The notes beneath the pieces are model-generated. The model did not search any database and was not told the DNA's origin. It saw only the letters and a list, made by a program, of their open reading frames with translations. Of a DNA stretch of 64,000 nucleotides, positions 36,279 through 45,258 are shown piece after piece. This DNA is from an uncultured Isosphaeraceae bacterium. Lineage in GTDB: Bacteria > Planctomycetota > Planctomycetia > Isosphaerales > Isosphaeraceae. The position numbers and the translations under genes were made by a program. The stretch covers positions 585,418 through 649,417 of the forward strand of contig CAMFLR010000004.1 of NCBI GenBank assembly GCA_945957605.1, in the 5' to 3' direction. How positions within the stretch are numbered: position 1 is the first letter of the stretch; every line of letters starts with the position of its first letter.

Positions 36279-37423
36279 TTTCGCAGACGCCGTCATCGGC
36301 GTGTGATGGGACGGTTTACATGACTACCCTGAACGTGGAACGCGGATCGGTCGAGCTCCGTGGTGTCAGCAAACGCTTCGATGGAGCGACCAATGCCGCG
36401 GTCACGCAGGTTGACTTGTCTGTTCAGGCTGGCGAGCGATTTGTGATTGTCGGCCCTTCCGGCTCGGGGAAAACAACCGTTCTCCGGATGGTCGCCGGCC
36501 TCGAATCACCGACGCACGGAACCGTCGCAATTGATGGCCGCAACACAGGACTCGTCGCACCTCACAAACGCGGCGTGGCGATGGTTTTTCAGCAACCAGC
36601 CGTTTACCCGCAACTAAGTGTCTTTGACAATCTCGCATTTGGCCTGCGAGCGAGAGGTGTTGCGCGACGCGAACGATCGACGCGCGTGAACGAAGTCGCA
36701 GATTGGTTAGGATTGGGCGCGATGCTCAATCGCCGCCCGCGAACGCTTTCCGGTGGTGAAATTCAACGTGTCGCAATTGGACGCGCGGCAATTACACGCC
36801 CAGCCGTGCTATTACTCGATGAGCCGTTTTCTAGCCTCGATACTCCTCTTCGCGCCTCAACCCGCGACGCACTACTCGACGTGCATCAACGTTTGGGCGG
36901 AACGCTGATTCTGGTGACTCACGACCAAACCGAGGCCCTGGCCGTCGGTGATCGAATCGCGCTGATGCGGTCGGGAAGCTTGGAGGCTGTTGGCACACCG
37001 CGCGAGCTTTATGACGCGCCTCCCACAACGTTTGTCGGTGGATTTCTGGGCGACCCGTCGATGAATTTTCTGCCCTGCAAAATCGACGGGGCAAACATCG
37101 CAATCGAGCCGCGCGACGCTACATCGCAAGCACTGCAACTTTCTTCGCTTCGAGGTATACCGAGCGCTTCTACAGTGCTGGGAATTCGTCCTGAGTTTGT
37201 TGACCTCGAAACCGAAAACGCCGAAAGCGTACGCTGTGCCGGAGTGGTCGAACGCGTTGAAATGCGCGGGCATGAGGTGATCGTCTTGCTGCGAGTCGCG
37301 GGCCATCTCATCGCAGCGAGATCCGCACCGAAGACAGCTCTCAGAACAGGTGACGCGATTACTGTATCGCTTCAAACAGACCAAATTCGTTTCTATGATC
37401 GCATGGGCAAGCTTTGCGCTTAG
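36275..37423 (+). CDS. MalK/UgpC-type ABC transporter ATPase
   Basis: A 382-residue ATPase of the carbohydrate-importer class, starting at GTG 36275 or ATG 36320 (MTTLNVERGSVELRGV). Walker A is GPSGSGKTT, the Q-loop is FQQPAVYPQLSVFDNL, the signature is LSGGEIQRVAIGRA, Walker B is VLLLDEPFSSLD and the switch is THDQTEALAV. A C-terminal TOBE-like regulatory domain (about 265-382) follows, with FLGDPSMNFLPCKI and LGIRPEFV. MalK-like ATPases normally pair with two permeases and a binding protein, none of which is in the window. It is the last gene of the coupled unit and ends at a hairpin. Confidence 0.9.
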   Translation: MISQTPSSACDGTVYMTTLNVERGSVELRGVSKRFDGATNAAVTQVDLSVQAGERFVIVGPSGSGKTTVLRMVAGLESPTHGTVAIDGRNTGLVAPHKRGVAMVFQQPAVYPQLSVFDNLAFGLRARGVARRERSTRVNEVADWLGLGAMLNRRPRTLSGGEIQRVAIGRAAITRPAVLLLDEPFSSLDTPLRASTRDALLDVHQRLGGTLILVTHDQTEALAVGDRIALMRSGSLEAVGTPRELYDAPPTTFVGGFLGDPSMNFLPCKIDGANIAIEPRDATSQALQLSSLRGIPSASTVLGIRPEFVDLETENAESVRCAGVVERVEMRGHEVIVLLRVAGHLIAARSAPKTALRTGDAITVSLQTDQIRFYDRMGKLCA

Positions 37424-37441
37424 GTTCCACAAGCCATTCGA

Positions 37442-37489
37442 AACGAACATGGGCTCGCCGGATTGTGTATCCGACGAGCCCAGTTCGTT
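37442..37489. terminator. Long inverted repeat between convergent genes
   Basis: AACGAAC plus TGGGCTCG pairs with CGAGCCCA plus GTTCGTT (one bulged A), with a further inner CGGAT/ATCCG stem and a 5-nt loop. It lies between the MalK-like gene (stop 37423) and the DUF1559 gene (stop 37523) and reads as a hairpin on both strands. It lacks a clean T-run, so Rho-independent action is likely but not certain. Confidence 0.7.
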
Positions 37490-37522
37490 CCAGCGCGGAA
37501 AATCACTGCAGATCGGCGTTGA

Positions 37523-38575
37523 TCAGAGTGCGTCGGAGCTCACCACTTCGCCACTGGCGCGGGTGCCGATTGCCCACCATGCCTGCTGGCCGATCGAGTC
37601 TTTGATGAATCTCACGGAACCGTCGGACATCGTCATGTTCACGCCGCCCGGGTGGAATGAACTCGGCGGAGCGGTGCCGAAGGGGTCGACCGAGTACGTG
37701 TTCCAGCCCGCATTCGTGCAGGTGTACGTGTTCGGGCTACCGAGGTGGTTGTACATCGAATAGCTCACGTAAACCGGGTAACCGTAGAACCAGTCACCTC
37801 GGCTCGTCGAAAGCCCTGCGGTGCCAACCGGAATCGACTTGCAGTTGGCGATCATTTGCAGCGCGGAGGCAGCGGTGTAGGCATTCGCGGCAGACGTCGT
37901 CTGGAACATCACGCGCTTCCAGTCGCTCGGATTCGAGTTGCCCATCGTCACGCCGCCGGCGTTCGAGTGGCCGGTGGCAGCTTCACTCCAGAGCGCGGTG
38001 TTGCTGGTGCCGTCGGTGATCGAAGCGATCGTGACGATCGACGCCGGACGTCCAACAGAGGGCGTGGTCGGGCTCGACGTGGGAACATAAGTTCCTGAGT
38101 AACCGGCGATGTGGAACGGGCCGCCCATGTTGCCGACGTAGCTGCTCATCGACACCTGACGCATCTTTGCGTCGCTGGGGCAAAGCCACGAGCCGACCTG
38201 CGTGTTGAAGACGGTGGTGTTCTGGTTGTACTGGCCGCAACCCGCCCCATTGCACTGGACCGCGCCCACGTTGTAGGCATTCCAGAGATTGGTTTGTTCG
38301 AGGAACGGCAGCAAGCTCAGGTGACCGCTCGGTCCCCAGCCCCAGCTATCCACCGGCGAAGGATAGATCACGCTTGGCGTAAAGCAACTATAAGTGCTTT
38401 CATAATTGAGCATAGCCAACCCCATTTGCTTGAGGTTGTTCACGCATTGAGACCGGCGGGCCGCTTCGCGAGCCGCTTGAACAGCGGGAAGTAAGAGTGC
38501 GATGAGCACCGCGATGATCGCGATCACCACGAGGAGCTCGATAAGCGTAAAACCACGCGAACGTCGATGACGCAT
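37523..38575 (-). CDS. DUF1559 pseudopilin-like protein
   Basis: A 350-residue protein with a type II secretion/type IV pilin N-methylation motif (RGFTLIELLVVIAIIAVL) and long hydrophobic helix, followed by AREAARRSQCVNNLKQMGLA. The beta-rich DUF1559 body ends with the family mark FHPGGVNMTMSDGSVRFIKD near the C-terminus. DUF1559 proteins are hugely amplified in planctomycetes and are thought to be surface or pseudopilus components; function is not settled. GAGGA precedes the ATG. The small lipoprotein gene upstream is a usual neighbour. Confidence 0.94.
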   Translation of the reverse strand: MRHRRSRGFTLIELLVVIAIIAVLIALLLPAVQAAREAARRSQCVNNLKQMGLAMLNYESTYSCFTPSVIYPSPVDSWGWGPSGHLSLLPFLEQTNLWNAYNVGAVQCNGAGCGQYNQNTTVFNTQVGSWLCPSDAKMRQVSMSSYVGNMGGPFHIAGYSGTYVPTSSPTTPSVGRPASIVTIASITDGTSNTALWSEAATGHSNAGGVTMGNSNPSDWKRVMFQTTSAANAYTAASALQMIANCKSIPVGTAGLSTSRGDWFYGYPVYVSYSMYNHLGSPNTYTCTNAGWNTYSVDPFGTAPPSSFHPGGVNMTMSDGSVRFIKDSIGQQAWWAIGTRASGEVVSSDAL

Positions 38576-38757
38576 GAGAAGGGTCCTCGGAGCGGACGAA
38601 ATGAAGCACCGAACAATACGCCCACGAACGTAGGCGCACGATCTCGCCGAGGAAGTCGCGCAGCGCGAACCAGAGCGAGATTCGCCGTGAAAAGAAAATG
38701 GGTTTGCAGGGGGGAGAGTGATGTAGCGAGTGAGCGAGCAGGCGGATCAACAGGAGA

Positions 38758-38949
38758 TTAACGCGTAGGAGCACCCTTTGTTTTGGGTTCCGCAGGGGCA
38801 GCGGCCGGAGGGGTCTGCTTGCCAAGCGCCTTGCCGTCGTGGCCTTCCGGAGCCGTGGAATTGCTCGTCGGCGTCGACGATTCGCAGCCCATGAATGTGG
38901 CCGACAGAAGAGAGAGGGTGATGACGCCAAGAAGTTGACGACCGAACAT
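38758..38949 (-). CDS. Small lipoprotein, DUF1559 neighbour
   Basis: A 63-residue precursor with signal peptide MFGRQLLGVITLSLLSATFMG and lipobox cysteine C22 (SATFMGCESS). The mature part (Ser/Thr-rich, then Pro/Ala/Lys-rich) is short and disordered. AGGAG lies 5 nt before the ATG, supporting a real gene. It precedes the DUF1559 gene by about 180 nt on the same strand. Lgt, encoded at 8258, would lipidate it. Its role is unknown; small lipoproteins of this type often sit next to DUF1559 genes. Confidence 0.85.
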   Translation of the reverse strand: MFGRQLLGVITLSLLSATFMGCESSTPTSNSTAPEGHDGKALGKQTPPAAAPAEPKTKGAPTR

Positions 38950-39388
38950 GAACTCTCCTATTCACGTGAAATCAAAGATGCCGGACGCTGGAATCAAAGC
39001 TCAAGCAGAAGATCCGGAATTCGCATGCTGATCGCCAAGCCGGTAGAGGGCGGACCGACCTGTCGTGCGGCGATCATCGGTTGAAATCCAGGCTCGCTCA
39101 GCTTCAAAGCAGTCCCAGCCGTGCTCGCTCGGTTGAACGAAGACACCAGTCTACAAGGGCAGATTTGATGCCATTTCATCTGATAATTCAGCGTCACAAC
39201 GACTAAGCACCTATACCCAAAGTACTTGCGACTCACGAATTCCTTCGATCGCTAGCGTGCGCAGAACGTGTGCCTCAAGAAGTTGCACTCAATCCGCGCG
39301 CTTCGCACGCTTTTCGGGCAAAATCTCCGATGCTCGCGCGTGTCCCTCTTGCCAAGCGAATCGCCAGAGGTGACGCTATCGTTCCCTG
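38950..39388. other. Divergent intergenic region
   Basis: About 440 nt between the lipoprotein gene (minus) and the enolase-superfamily gene (plus). An 80-codon minus frame (38994-39236) shows no homology signs or Shine-Dalgarno. No hairpin of note was seen. Promoters for both directions should be here. Confidence 0.45.
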
Positions 39389-40840
39389 ATGCAAACACTG
39401 CACTTTCCCTCGATCTTCTCGGACCAAGCGACGATGCCCAAGCCGACCGACGTGCGCCCAGTTGCCGCCAGCCTTTACTTCCTGCCGATCAAAACGCGCA
39501 TGCCCCTCAAGTTCGGCGCGGAGATAACCACGGAAGTCACGTGCGCGCGTGTGCGACTCACCGTCGCCGATGCGCACGGGCGCGAGGCCGACGGTTGGGG
39601 AGAAACGCCACTCTCGGTGCAATGGGTCTGGCCGAATGCACTGTCGTACGAATCGCGCCACATCGCGCTCAAGAACTTCACGTTTCGACTCGCGCAGGTT
39701 TGGAACGAAGAGATCGACGTACTTGGTCACGCGATTGAAGTTGGTCATTCATTCCTCGACGAACGCCTGCCCGGGTTGCTCGCAAAGTTCAACGCCACTG
39801 AGCGAGCAGGGCAGGAACCGATCCCCTGGCTGGCAGCGCTCGTGTGCAACTCGGCATTCGACATCGCGCTTCATGATGCTTATGGCAACCTGAACGAGCG
39901 GCCGGTCTATTCAACCTATAACGAAGAATTCATGACGCACGATCTCGGACGCTACCTCGCGCCCGCCAAGGATTCCGACGTCTCGTTCCACGGGCGCTAT
40001 CCTGCCGAATTCCTCATCGAACCAAGGCCCAACTCGCTTCCCGCCTGGCATCTTGTTGGCGGCAAAGATCCCATCGCGGAAAGCGATCTCACCGGCGACG
40101 AACCTAACGACGGCTATCCCGTACTGCTGCGTGACTGGATCAAACGCGATGGGCTCGATTGCCTCAAAGTGAAGTTGCGCGGCGATGATCCTGCCTGGGA
40201 TTACGACCGACTCGTGACCGTCGGCCGCATTGCCATCGAGGAAGGGGCAAACTGGCTCACCGCCGATTTCAATTGCACGGTGCGTGAACCGGCTTATGTG
40301 AACGCGATTCTCGACCGCCTCATCGTCGATTACCCTCGCATTTATGGAATGCTGCTGTACGTCGAGCAACCCTTTCCTTACGACCTCGAAGCCAATCGCA
40401 TCGATGTTCATTCCGTCGCCGCGCGCAAGCCGTTGTTCATGGACGAATCGGCACACGACTGGCATGTCGTTCGTCTGGGACGGTCACTCGGCTGGACTGG
40501 CGTCGCGCTCAAAACCTGCAAAACCCAAACGGGCGCGTTGCTTAGCCTGTGCTGGGCCAAGGCGCACGGTATGACGCTTATGGTGCAGGATCTCACGAAC
40601 CCAATGCTCGCGCAAATTCCCCACTTGCTGCTCGCGGCGCACGCCGGAACGATCATGGGTGTGGAAACGAATGGAATGCAGTTTTATCCCGAAGCTTCGA
40701 AGATCGAAGCCGAAGTACATCCCGGGCTTTATCGCCGAGTGAATGGACGCGTCGATCTCATCTCGATTAGCGGCGCAGGATTTGGCTACCGGATTGAGGA
40801 GATTCGTCGCCGTCTGCCCGAACCCGCGTTTGGCGGGTGA
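39389..40840 (+). CDS. Enolase-superfamily (mandelate racemase-like) protein
   Basis: A 483-residue protein (start at 39389, or 39434 at MPKPTDVRP). The (beta/alpha)7beta-barrel catalytic parts are visible: KxK in LDCLKVKLRG, metal ligands Asp in TADFN, Glu in YVEQPF, and Asp-Glu in FMDESAHDW, then the lysine in ALKTCKTQTGAL. These fit the muconate-lactonizing/dipeptide-epimerase side of the superfamily. The N-terminal capping domain is unusually long, with LPGLLAKFNATERAGQ. The substrate cannot be deduced. The gene stands alone upstream of rtcB; no sugar or amino-acid operon surrounds it. Confidence 0.85.
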   Translation: MQTLHFPSIFSDQATMPKPTDVRPVAASLYFLPIKTRMPLKFGAEITTEVTCARVRLTVADAHGREADGWGETPLSVQWVWPNALSYESRHIALKNFTFRLAQVWNEEIDVLGHAIEVGHSFLDERLPGLLAKFNATERAGQEPIPWLAALVCNSAFDIALHDAYGNLNERPVYSTYNEEFMTHDLGRYLAPAKDSDVSFHGRYPAEFLIEPRPNSLPAWHLVGGKDPIAESDLTGDEPNDGYPVLLRDWIKRDGLDCLKVKLRGDDPAWDYDRLVTVGRIAIEEGANWLTADFNCTVREPAYVNAILDRLIVDYPRIYGMLLYVEQPFPYDLEANRIDVHSVAARKPLFMDESAHDWHVVRLGRSLGWTGVALKTCKTQTGALLSLCWAKAHGMTLMVQDLTNPMLAQIPHLLLAAHAGTIMGVETNGMQFYPEASKIEAEVHPGLYRRVNGRVDLISISGAGFGYRIEEIRRRLPEPAFGG

Positions 40841-40926
40841 ACGACACAATGAACCATAATTGGCGACGGCGTGTCAGTTGCTTAATCGAAAGAGATCAAA
40901 GAGAAAATCTGTAGAAGGTAATTTCG

Positions 40927-42393
40927 ATGGCAAAGACATCGTTCGCCGGCCCGCTCGAAGCAGCAGGCGAGTGCACCTGGCGCATTCCTAAGTCCTATCG
41001 CGCCGACATGCGCGTTGATGGCGTGATTTTCGCCGATAGCTCGATGCTCGGTCAGCTACGCAGCGACCTCGCTCCTGAGCAAGTCGCAAACGTGGCAACC
41101 CTGCCGGGCATCCAAAAGGCGAGCATCGCCATGCCCGACATCCACTGGGGATACGGCTTCGCAATTGGCGGCGTGGCGGCGACCGATCCGCTCGAAGGCG
41201 GCGTGATCTCGCCTGGCGGTGTCGGCTACGACATCAACTGCGGTGTTCGCCTTTTGCGCACGAACCTTACCTGGGACGATGCCAAGCCGCGCATTCGCAC
41301 GCTCGTCGACACGCTCTTCAAGGAAGTGCCAACCGGCGTCGGTCAGGAAGGAAAATACCGGTTCACCAAGCCCGAGTTACACAAGCTCATGGAGCAGGGC
41401 TCGCGGTTCGTGGTAAATCGAGGGCAGGGGACCGAGCGCGACGTCGCGTTTACCGAAGCGTTTGGCTGCCTTGAAGGTGCCGATCCCGATCGCGTTTCGG
41501 ATCGCGCTTATGAACGTGGACTCTCGCAGTGCGGTACGCTCGGCTCGGGTAATCACTTCCTTGAAGTGCAGGTTGTCGACCGTATTCTCGACGAGCCAAC
41601 TGCGCGCGTCATGGGCCTTGAAGAAGGACAGATTACGGTCTTGATCCATTCGGGGTCGCGCGGGCTGGGATATCAGGTTTGCGAAGACAATCTGCTCAAC
41701 TTCAAGGACGCATCGAAGAAGTACGGCTTCACGCTGCCTGACCCACAACTCGCGTGCGCTCCAGTGCATAGTCCGGAAGGGCAAGCATACTTATCGGCGA
41801 TGCGTGCGGCGGCGAACTATGCGTGGTGCAATCGCCAATTGTTGACGCATCAGGCGCGCGAGGTTTTCGCGACGGTCTTCGAACAACCCTGGGAAAACCT
41901 GGGCATGGAGCTCATTTACGACGTCGCGCATAACATCGCCAAGTTTGAGCAGCACAATGTTGGTGATGGTGTGATCAAGGAGGTCTGCGTGCATCGAAAA
42001 GGCGCGACGCGTGCCTTCCCGCCCGGACATCCCGAAGTGCCCGAACTCTACCAGGAAACCGGCCAGCCGGTGATCATCCCGGGCAGCATGGGAACGGCAA
42101 GTTGGGTGCTCGCCGGACAGCCAGGCAGCATGCTCCATTCGTTTGGTACAAGCTGCCACGGCGCGGGTCGAATGATGAGCCGTACTGCCGCCGTAAAACT
42201 GGCCGCCGGTCGACGCATCGACAAGGAACTCGACGCCATCGGCATCATCGCGCGGGCGAGAGGATTCAAGGGACTCGCAGAAGAACAACCGGCGGCTTAC
42301 AAGGATGTCGATCTCGTGGTTGACGTGGTCGATCGCGTCGGCATCTCGAAAAAGGTTGCGCGATTGCGGCCGGTTGGGGTGATCAAGGGATAA
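40927..42393 (+). CDS. rtcB: RtcB RNA ligase
   Basis: A 488-residue tRNA-splicing-type RNA ligase joining 3'-phosphate (or 2',3'-cyclic phosphate) and 5'-OH RNA ends with GTP and Mn(II). Family stretches are MPDIHWGYGFAIGG, GGVGYDINCGVRLLRT, SQCGTLGSGNHFLEVQ, LIHSGSRGLG, GSMGTASWVLAG and the GMP-accepting His region SCHGAGRMMSRTAA. GAAGG lies upstream of the ATG. No RtcA cyclase or archease gene is beside it. A repair role, perhaps after ribotoxin or RNase cleavage, is family knowledge. recQ follows 124 nt downstream. Confidence 0.97.
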   Translation: MAKTSFAGPLEAAGECTWRIPKSYRADMRVDGVIFADSSMLGQLRSDLAPEQVANVATLPGIQKASIAMPDIHWGYGFAIGGVAATDPLEGGVISPGGVGYDINCGVRLLRTNLTWDDAKPRIRTLVDTLFKEVPTGVGQEGKYRFTKPELHKLMEQGSRFVVNRGQGTERDVAFTEAFGCLEGADPDRVSDRAYERGLSQCGTLGSGNHFLEVQVVDRILDEPTARVMGLEEGQITVLIHSGSRGLGYQVCEDNLLNFKDASKKYGFTLPDPQLACAPVHSPEGQAYLSAMRAAANYAWCNRQLLTHQAREVFATVFEQPWENLGMELIYDVAHNIAKFEQHNVGDGVIKEVCVHRKGATRAFPPGHPEVPELYQETGQPVIIPGSMGTASWVLAGQPGSMLHSFGTSCHGAGRMMSRTAAVKLAAGRRIDKELDAIGIIARARGFKGLAEEQPAAYKDVDLVVDVVDRVGISKKVARLRPVGVIKG

Positions 42394-42516
42394 CACCCGA
42401 CTGTAGCGCCGCGTTTTGCGGAAATAATGCTCTGCGGGACGATCGCGATTCCGAGAGGGTGGACCGAGCCTTATAATAGAAAACTAAGGCTCGACCATCC
42501 CGAGGATCACGCGTTC

Positions 42517-45252
42517 ATGAGCATCGCTCCGCTCCCTGATTTCGACGCCGCGCTGCGCGACCGATTCGGGCTCCATCGTTTTCGGCCGGGTCAGCGCGAG
42601 GTGATCGAACAGGTCTGCCAGGGGCGCGACGTCCTCTGCGTGATGCCGACCGGCGGCGGGAAATCGCTCTGTTACCAGCTTCCTGCCCTTGTGATGGATG
42701 GGTTAACGGTCGTCGTCAGCCCGCTTATTGCGCTGATGAAGGATCAGGTCGACGCGCTCCATCAACGAGGAGTCGCGGCGACTTTGCTGAATAGCAGTCT
42801 CGATCCCGAAGAGCAGCGCATCCGTCTCCAGGAAATCGAAGCAGGCCGCTACAACCTGGTTTACGTGGCGCCTGAACGGTTTCGCAGTCCGCGATTCGTC
42901 TCCGCGATGGCACGAATTAAACCAGTGCTGCTCGCGGTCGACGAGGCGCATTGCATCAGTGAATGGGGCCACGACTTTCGCCCCGACTATGCGCGCATCG
43001 GCATCGCAAGGCGTGAGCTTGGCTCACCGCCGTGCATCGCGCTAACCGCGACAGCCACCGATCTGGTGCGCCGCGACATTGCCGATCAACTCGATTTGCG
43101 CGATCCCGCTCAGTTCGTGACTGGCTTCGATCGCCCCAATCTCCATTACGGCGTGATCGAGGCGCGTCGCGAAGAAGATAAACTCGCGGCACTCGCGCGT
43201 ACACTGGACGAACACCCCGGTGCGGCGGTCGTGTATGCCTCGAGCCGCGATCGCTGTCGAGCTGTTGGTCATTATCTTGAAACGGAATTGCGGCGATCGG
43301 TCGTCGTCTATCACGCAGGTCTCCAGCGCGAGGAACGAGCCGAGGCGCAGGATCGGTTCATGAGTGGCGACGCGGAAATCGTCGTCGCGACCAACGCGTT
43401 TGGGATGGGTGTCGACAAGCCCGACATTCGCGCGGTGATTCACTTCAACTTGCCGGGGACAATCGAAGCATATTACCAGGAGGCGGGCCGCGCGGGTCGC
43501 GATGGCGACGATGCCGCCTGCGTTTTGCTTTATTCACCAGGCGATCGCCGCTTGCAGGAACTGTTCATCGAGAACGAGTACCCAACGCGCGACTCGGTCC
43601 ACTCGATTTACAACTTCCTCTGCACACTCGACCACGAACCGATCGAGCTAACTCACCAGGAAATCAAGGAGCTGGCGCGAAGCGACTTGGGCGATTCGGC
43701 GATTGGCAGTTGCTTGAAGATTCTCGAACATGCCGGCGCGATTGAGCGTTTCCTCCCGCGCGAAAACATGGGGATCGTGCGGATCAACCGCAAGCCCGAC
43801 GATCCGCCGTTCTCGGCCTTGCTCGGCCGCGCTCACGTTCAGAAGATCGTCATGATCGGCGTGGAAGGATTGGTCGGCGACAAGCTGGGCGAGCCGATTT
43901 ACTTTCATCCCGATGAATTCGCAACGGCGCTCGGCCTCGATCGCGCCGCGTTGACTCGTGCGCTGAAAGCCATTTCAAGTGAACACGCTCTTGATTATGT
44001 GCCGCCATTTCGCGGCAATGCGATTCGCGTGACTGACCGTCGCAAGCGAGCGCGCGACCTTGAAATTGACTTCGCCACGCAAGATCAAAGACGCCGGCGC
44101 GAGTTCGACAAGCTCGACAAGATGATTGACTACGCGACGTCGGGCGGATGCCGACGCGCCACGATTTTGAGCTACTTCGGCGACAAATCGGCGAGCCGAT
44201 GCGGTCACTGCGATAACTGCTCGGGACAGCGAACCGGAACCTCGCGCGCCACGCTTGAAGTTAGCGATGAAGGCGTGCGCGAGGTATTGCTGAAGGCGCT
44301 TTCTGGTGTCGCGCGTGCTAAGGGACGCTTCGGCAAAACGATGGTCGCGCAAATGCTCGCGGGTTCGCGTTCGGAGAAGGTCGCGAAAACTGGGCTCGAT
44401 CGGCTATCGACGTTCGGAATCCTCAACAACTTCCGCCAACCCGAACTGATGTTGTTGCTCGACGCACTCACTCGCGCAAAGTTGGTCGAGTCCGTGGAAA
44501 TCGACAAATTCCGGCCGATCATTTCGATCAGCGACGCTGGCATGCGATTTCTCAAGGAGCCGCCCGATCGTCCGTTGAATCTCGATCTCGACAGCGACCT
44601 CGCTGCCAAGATTCGCTTGATGGATCGATCGCGGCCGACGGGTCAGAGTGTTTCCACTCCATCGCCCGGGCAAGCCCCCGCCGAACCCGATCCACTTCGT
44701 GAAAAGCTGCGGACGATGCGGCTGACAATCTCACGGGCCGAAGATCGTCCCGCACACCACGTTTTCACGGACGAAACGCTTGGTGAACTGGTCCGTATAA
44801 GACCGAGCACGCCAGCCGAGTTGCTTGCGGTCAAAGGCATGGGACCATCGCGCGTCGAACGCTACGGGCGCACCATTCTCGACGCGATCGGCGGCGAATC
44901 CGCGCCCGCAACGTTCGCGTCACCGCCTGCAGAGCCGCGACGATCCGAAGCACCAGCGCCGCTCGCGGACTACATAAATACGGAAGAATGGACGTGGCGT
45001 CTCTTCGATCGCGGATTTACCGCGTCTGAGGCCGCGGCCATTCGCGGTCTTGATTTCGCGGCGATCGTCAGGCACGCCACAATCGTCGTCCGCGCGGGCA
45101 AGCCGGTCGATCCCGCGTTATTGATCGACGATCAAACGTTGACACGCTGGCGCGAGCTTCGTGCGCAAGGGCTGACGTCGCGCCCGCATGATGACAACGG
45201 CCGCGACGATCTCTGGTCGTTTTTCCTGGCGGCCGAGAATCCGGCCGAGTAG
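42517..45252 (+). CDS. recQ: RecQ family ATP-dependent DNA helicase
   Basis: A 911-residue helicase from ATG 42517 (MSIAPLPDF), chosen because GAGGA lies 10 nt upstream; the open frame extends to 42427. It has FRPGQREVIE, Walker A PTGGGKSLCYQLPAL, VVSPLIALMKDQVD, DEAHCISEWGHDFRPDY, ATNAFGMGVDKPDIR and YYQEAGRAGRDG. A zinc-binding cysteine set (SGGCRRAT and CGHCDNC) follows, then a winged-helix (RQC) region and an HRDC domain near ETLGELVRIRPSTPAELLAV. A further ~100-residue tail with WRLFDRGFTASEAAAIRGL makes it longer than E. coli RecQ (~610). It likely acts in recombination and repair. Confidence 0.95.
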   Translation: MSIAPLPDFDAALRDRFGLHRFRPGQREVIEQVCQGRDVLCVMPTGGGKSLCYQLPALVMDGLTVVVSPLIALMKDQVDALHQRGVAATLLNSSLDPEEQRIRLQEIEAGRYNLVYVAPERFRSPRFVSAMARIKPVLLAVDEAHCISEWGHDFRPDYARIGIARRELGSPPCIALTATATDLVRRDIADQLDLRDPAQFVTGFDRPNLHYGVIEARREEDKLAALARTLDEHPGAAVVYASSRDRCRAVGHYLETELRRSVVVYHAGLQREERAEAQDRFMSGDAEIVVATNAFGMGVDKPDIRAVIHFNLPGTIEAYYQEAGRAGRDGDDAACVLLYSPGDRRLQELFIENEYPTRDSVHSIYNFLCTLDHEPIELTHQEIKELARSDLGDSAIGSCLKILEHAGAIERFLPRENMGIVRINRKPDDPPFSALLGRAHVQKIVMIGVEGLVGDKLGEPIYFHPDEFATALGLDRAALTRALKAISSEHALDYVPPFRGNAIRVTDRRKRARDLEIDFATQDQRRRREFDKLDKMIDYATSGGCRRATILSYFGDKSASRCGHCDNCSGQRTGTSRATLEVSDEGVREVLLKALSGVARAKGRFGKTMVAQMLAGSRSEKVAKTGLDRLSTFGILNNFRQPELMLLLDALTRAKLVESVEIDKFRPIISISDAGMRFLKEPPDRPLNLDLDSDLAAKIRLMDRSRPTGQSVSTPSPGQAPAEPDPLREKLRTMRLTISRAEDRPAHHVFTDETLGELVRIRPSTPAELLAVKGMGPSRVERYGRTILDAIGGESAPATFASPPAEPRRSEAPAPLADYINTEEWTWRLFDRGFTASEAAAIRGLDFAAIVRHATIVVRAGKPVDPALLIDDQTLTRWRELRAQGLTSRPHDDNGRDDLWSFFLAAENPAE

Positions 45253-45258
45253 TTCAGA

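Noticed and set aside
38994..39236. 80-codon minus frame between the lipoprotein and enolase genes
   Set aside because: No SD, no motif, mixed composition; probably chance.
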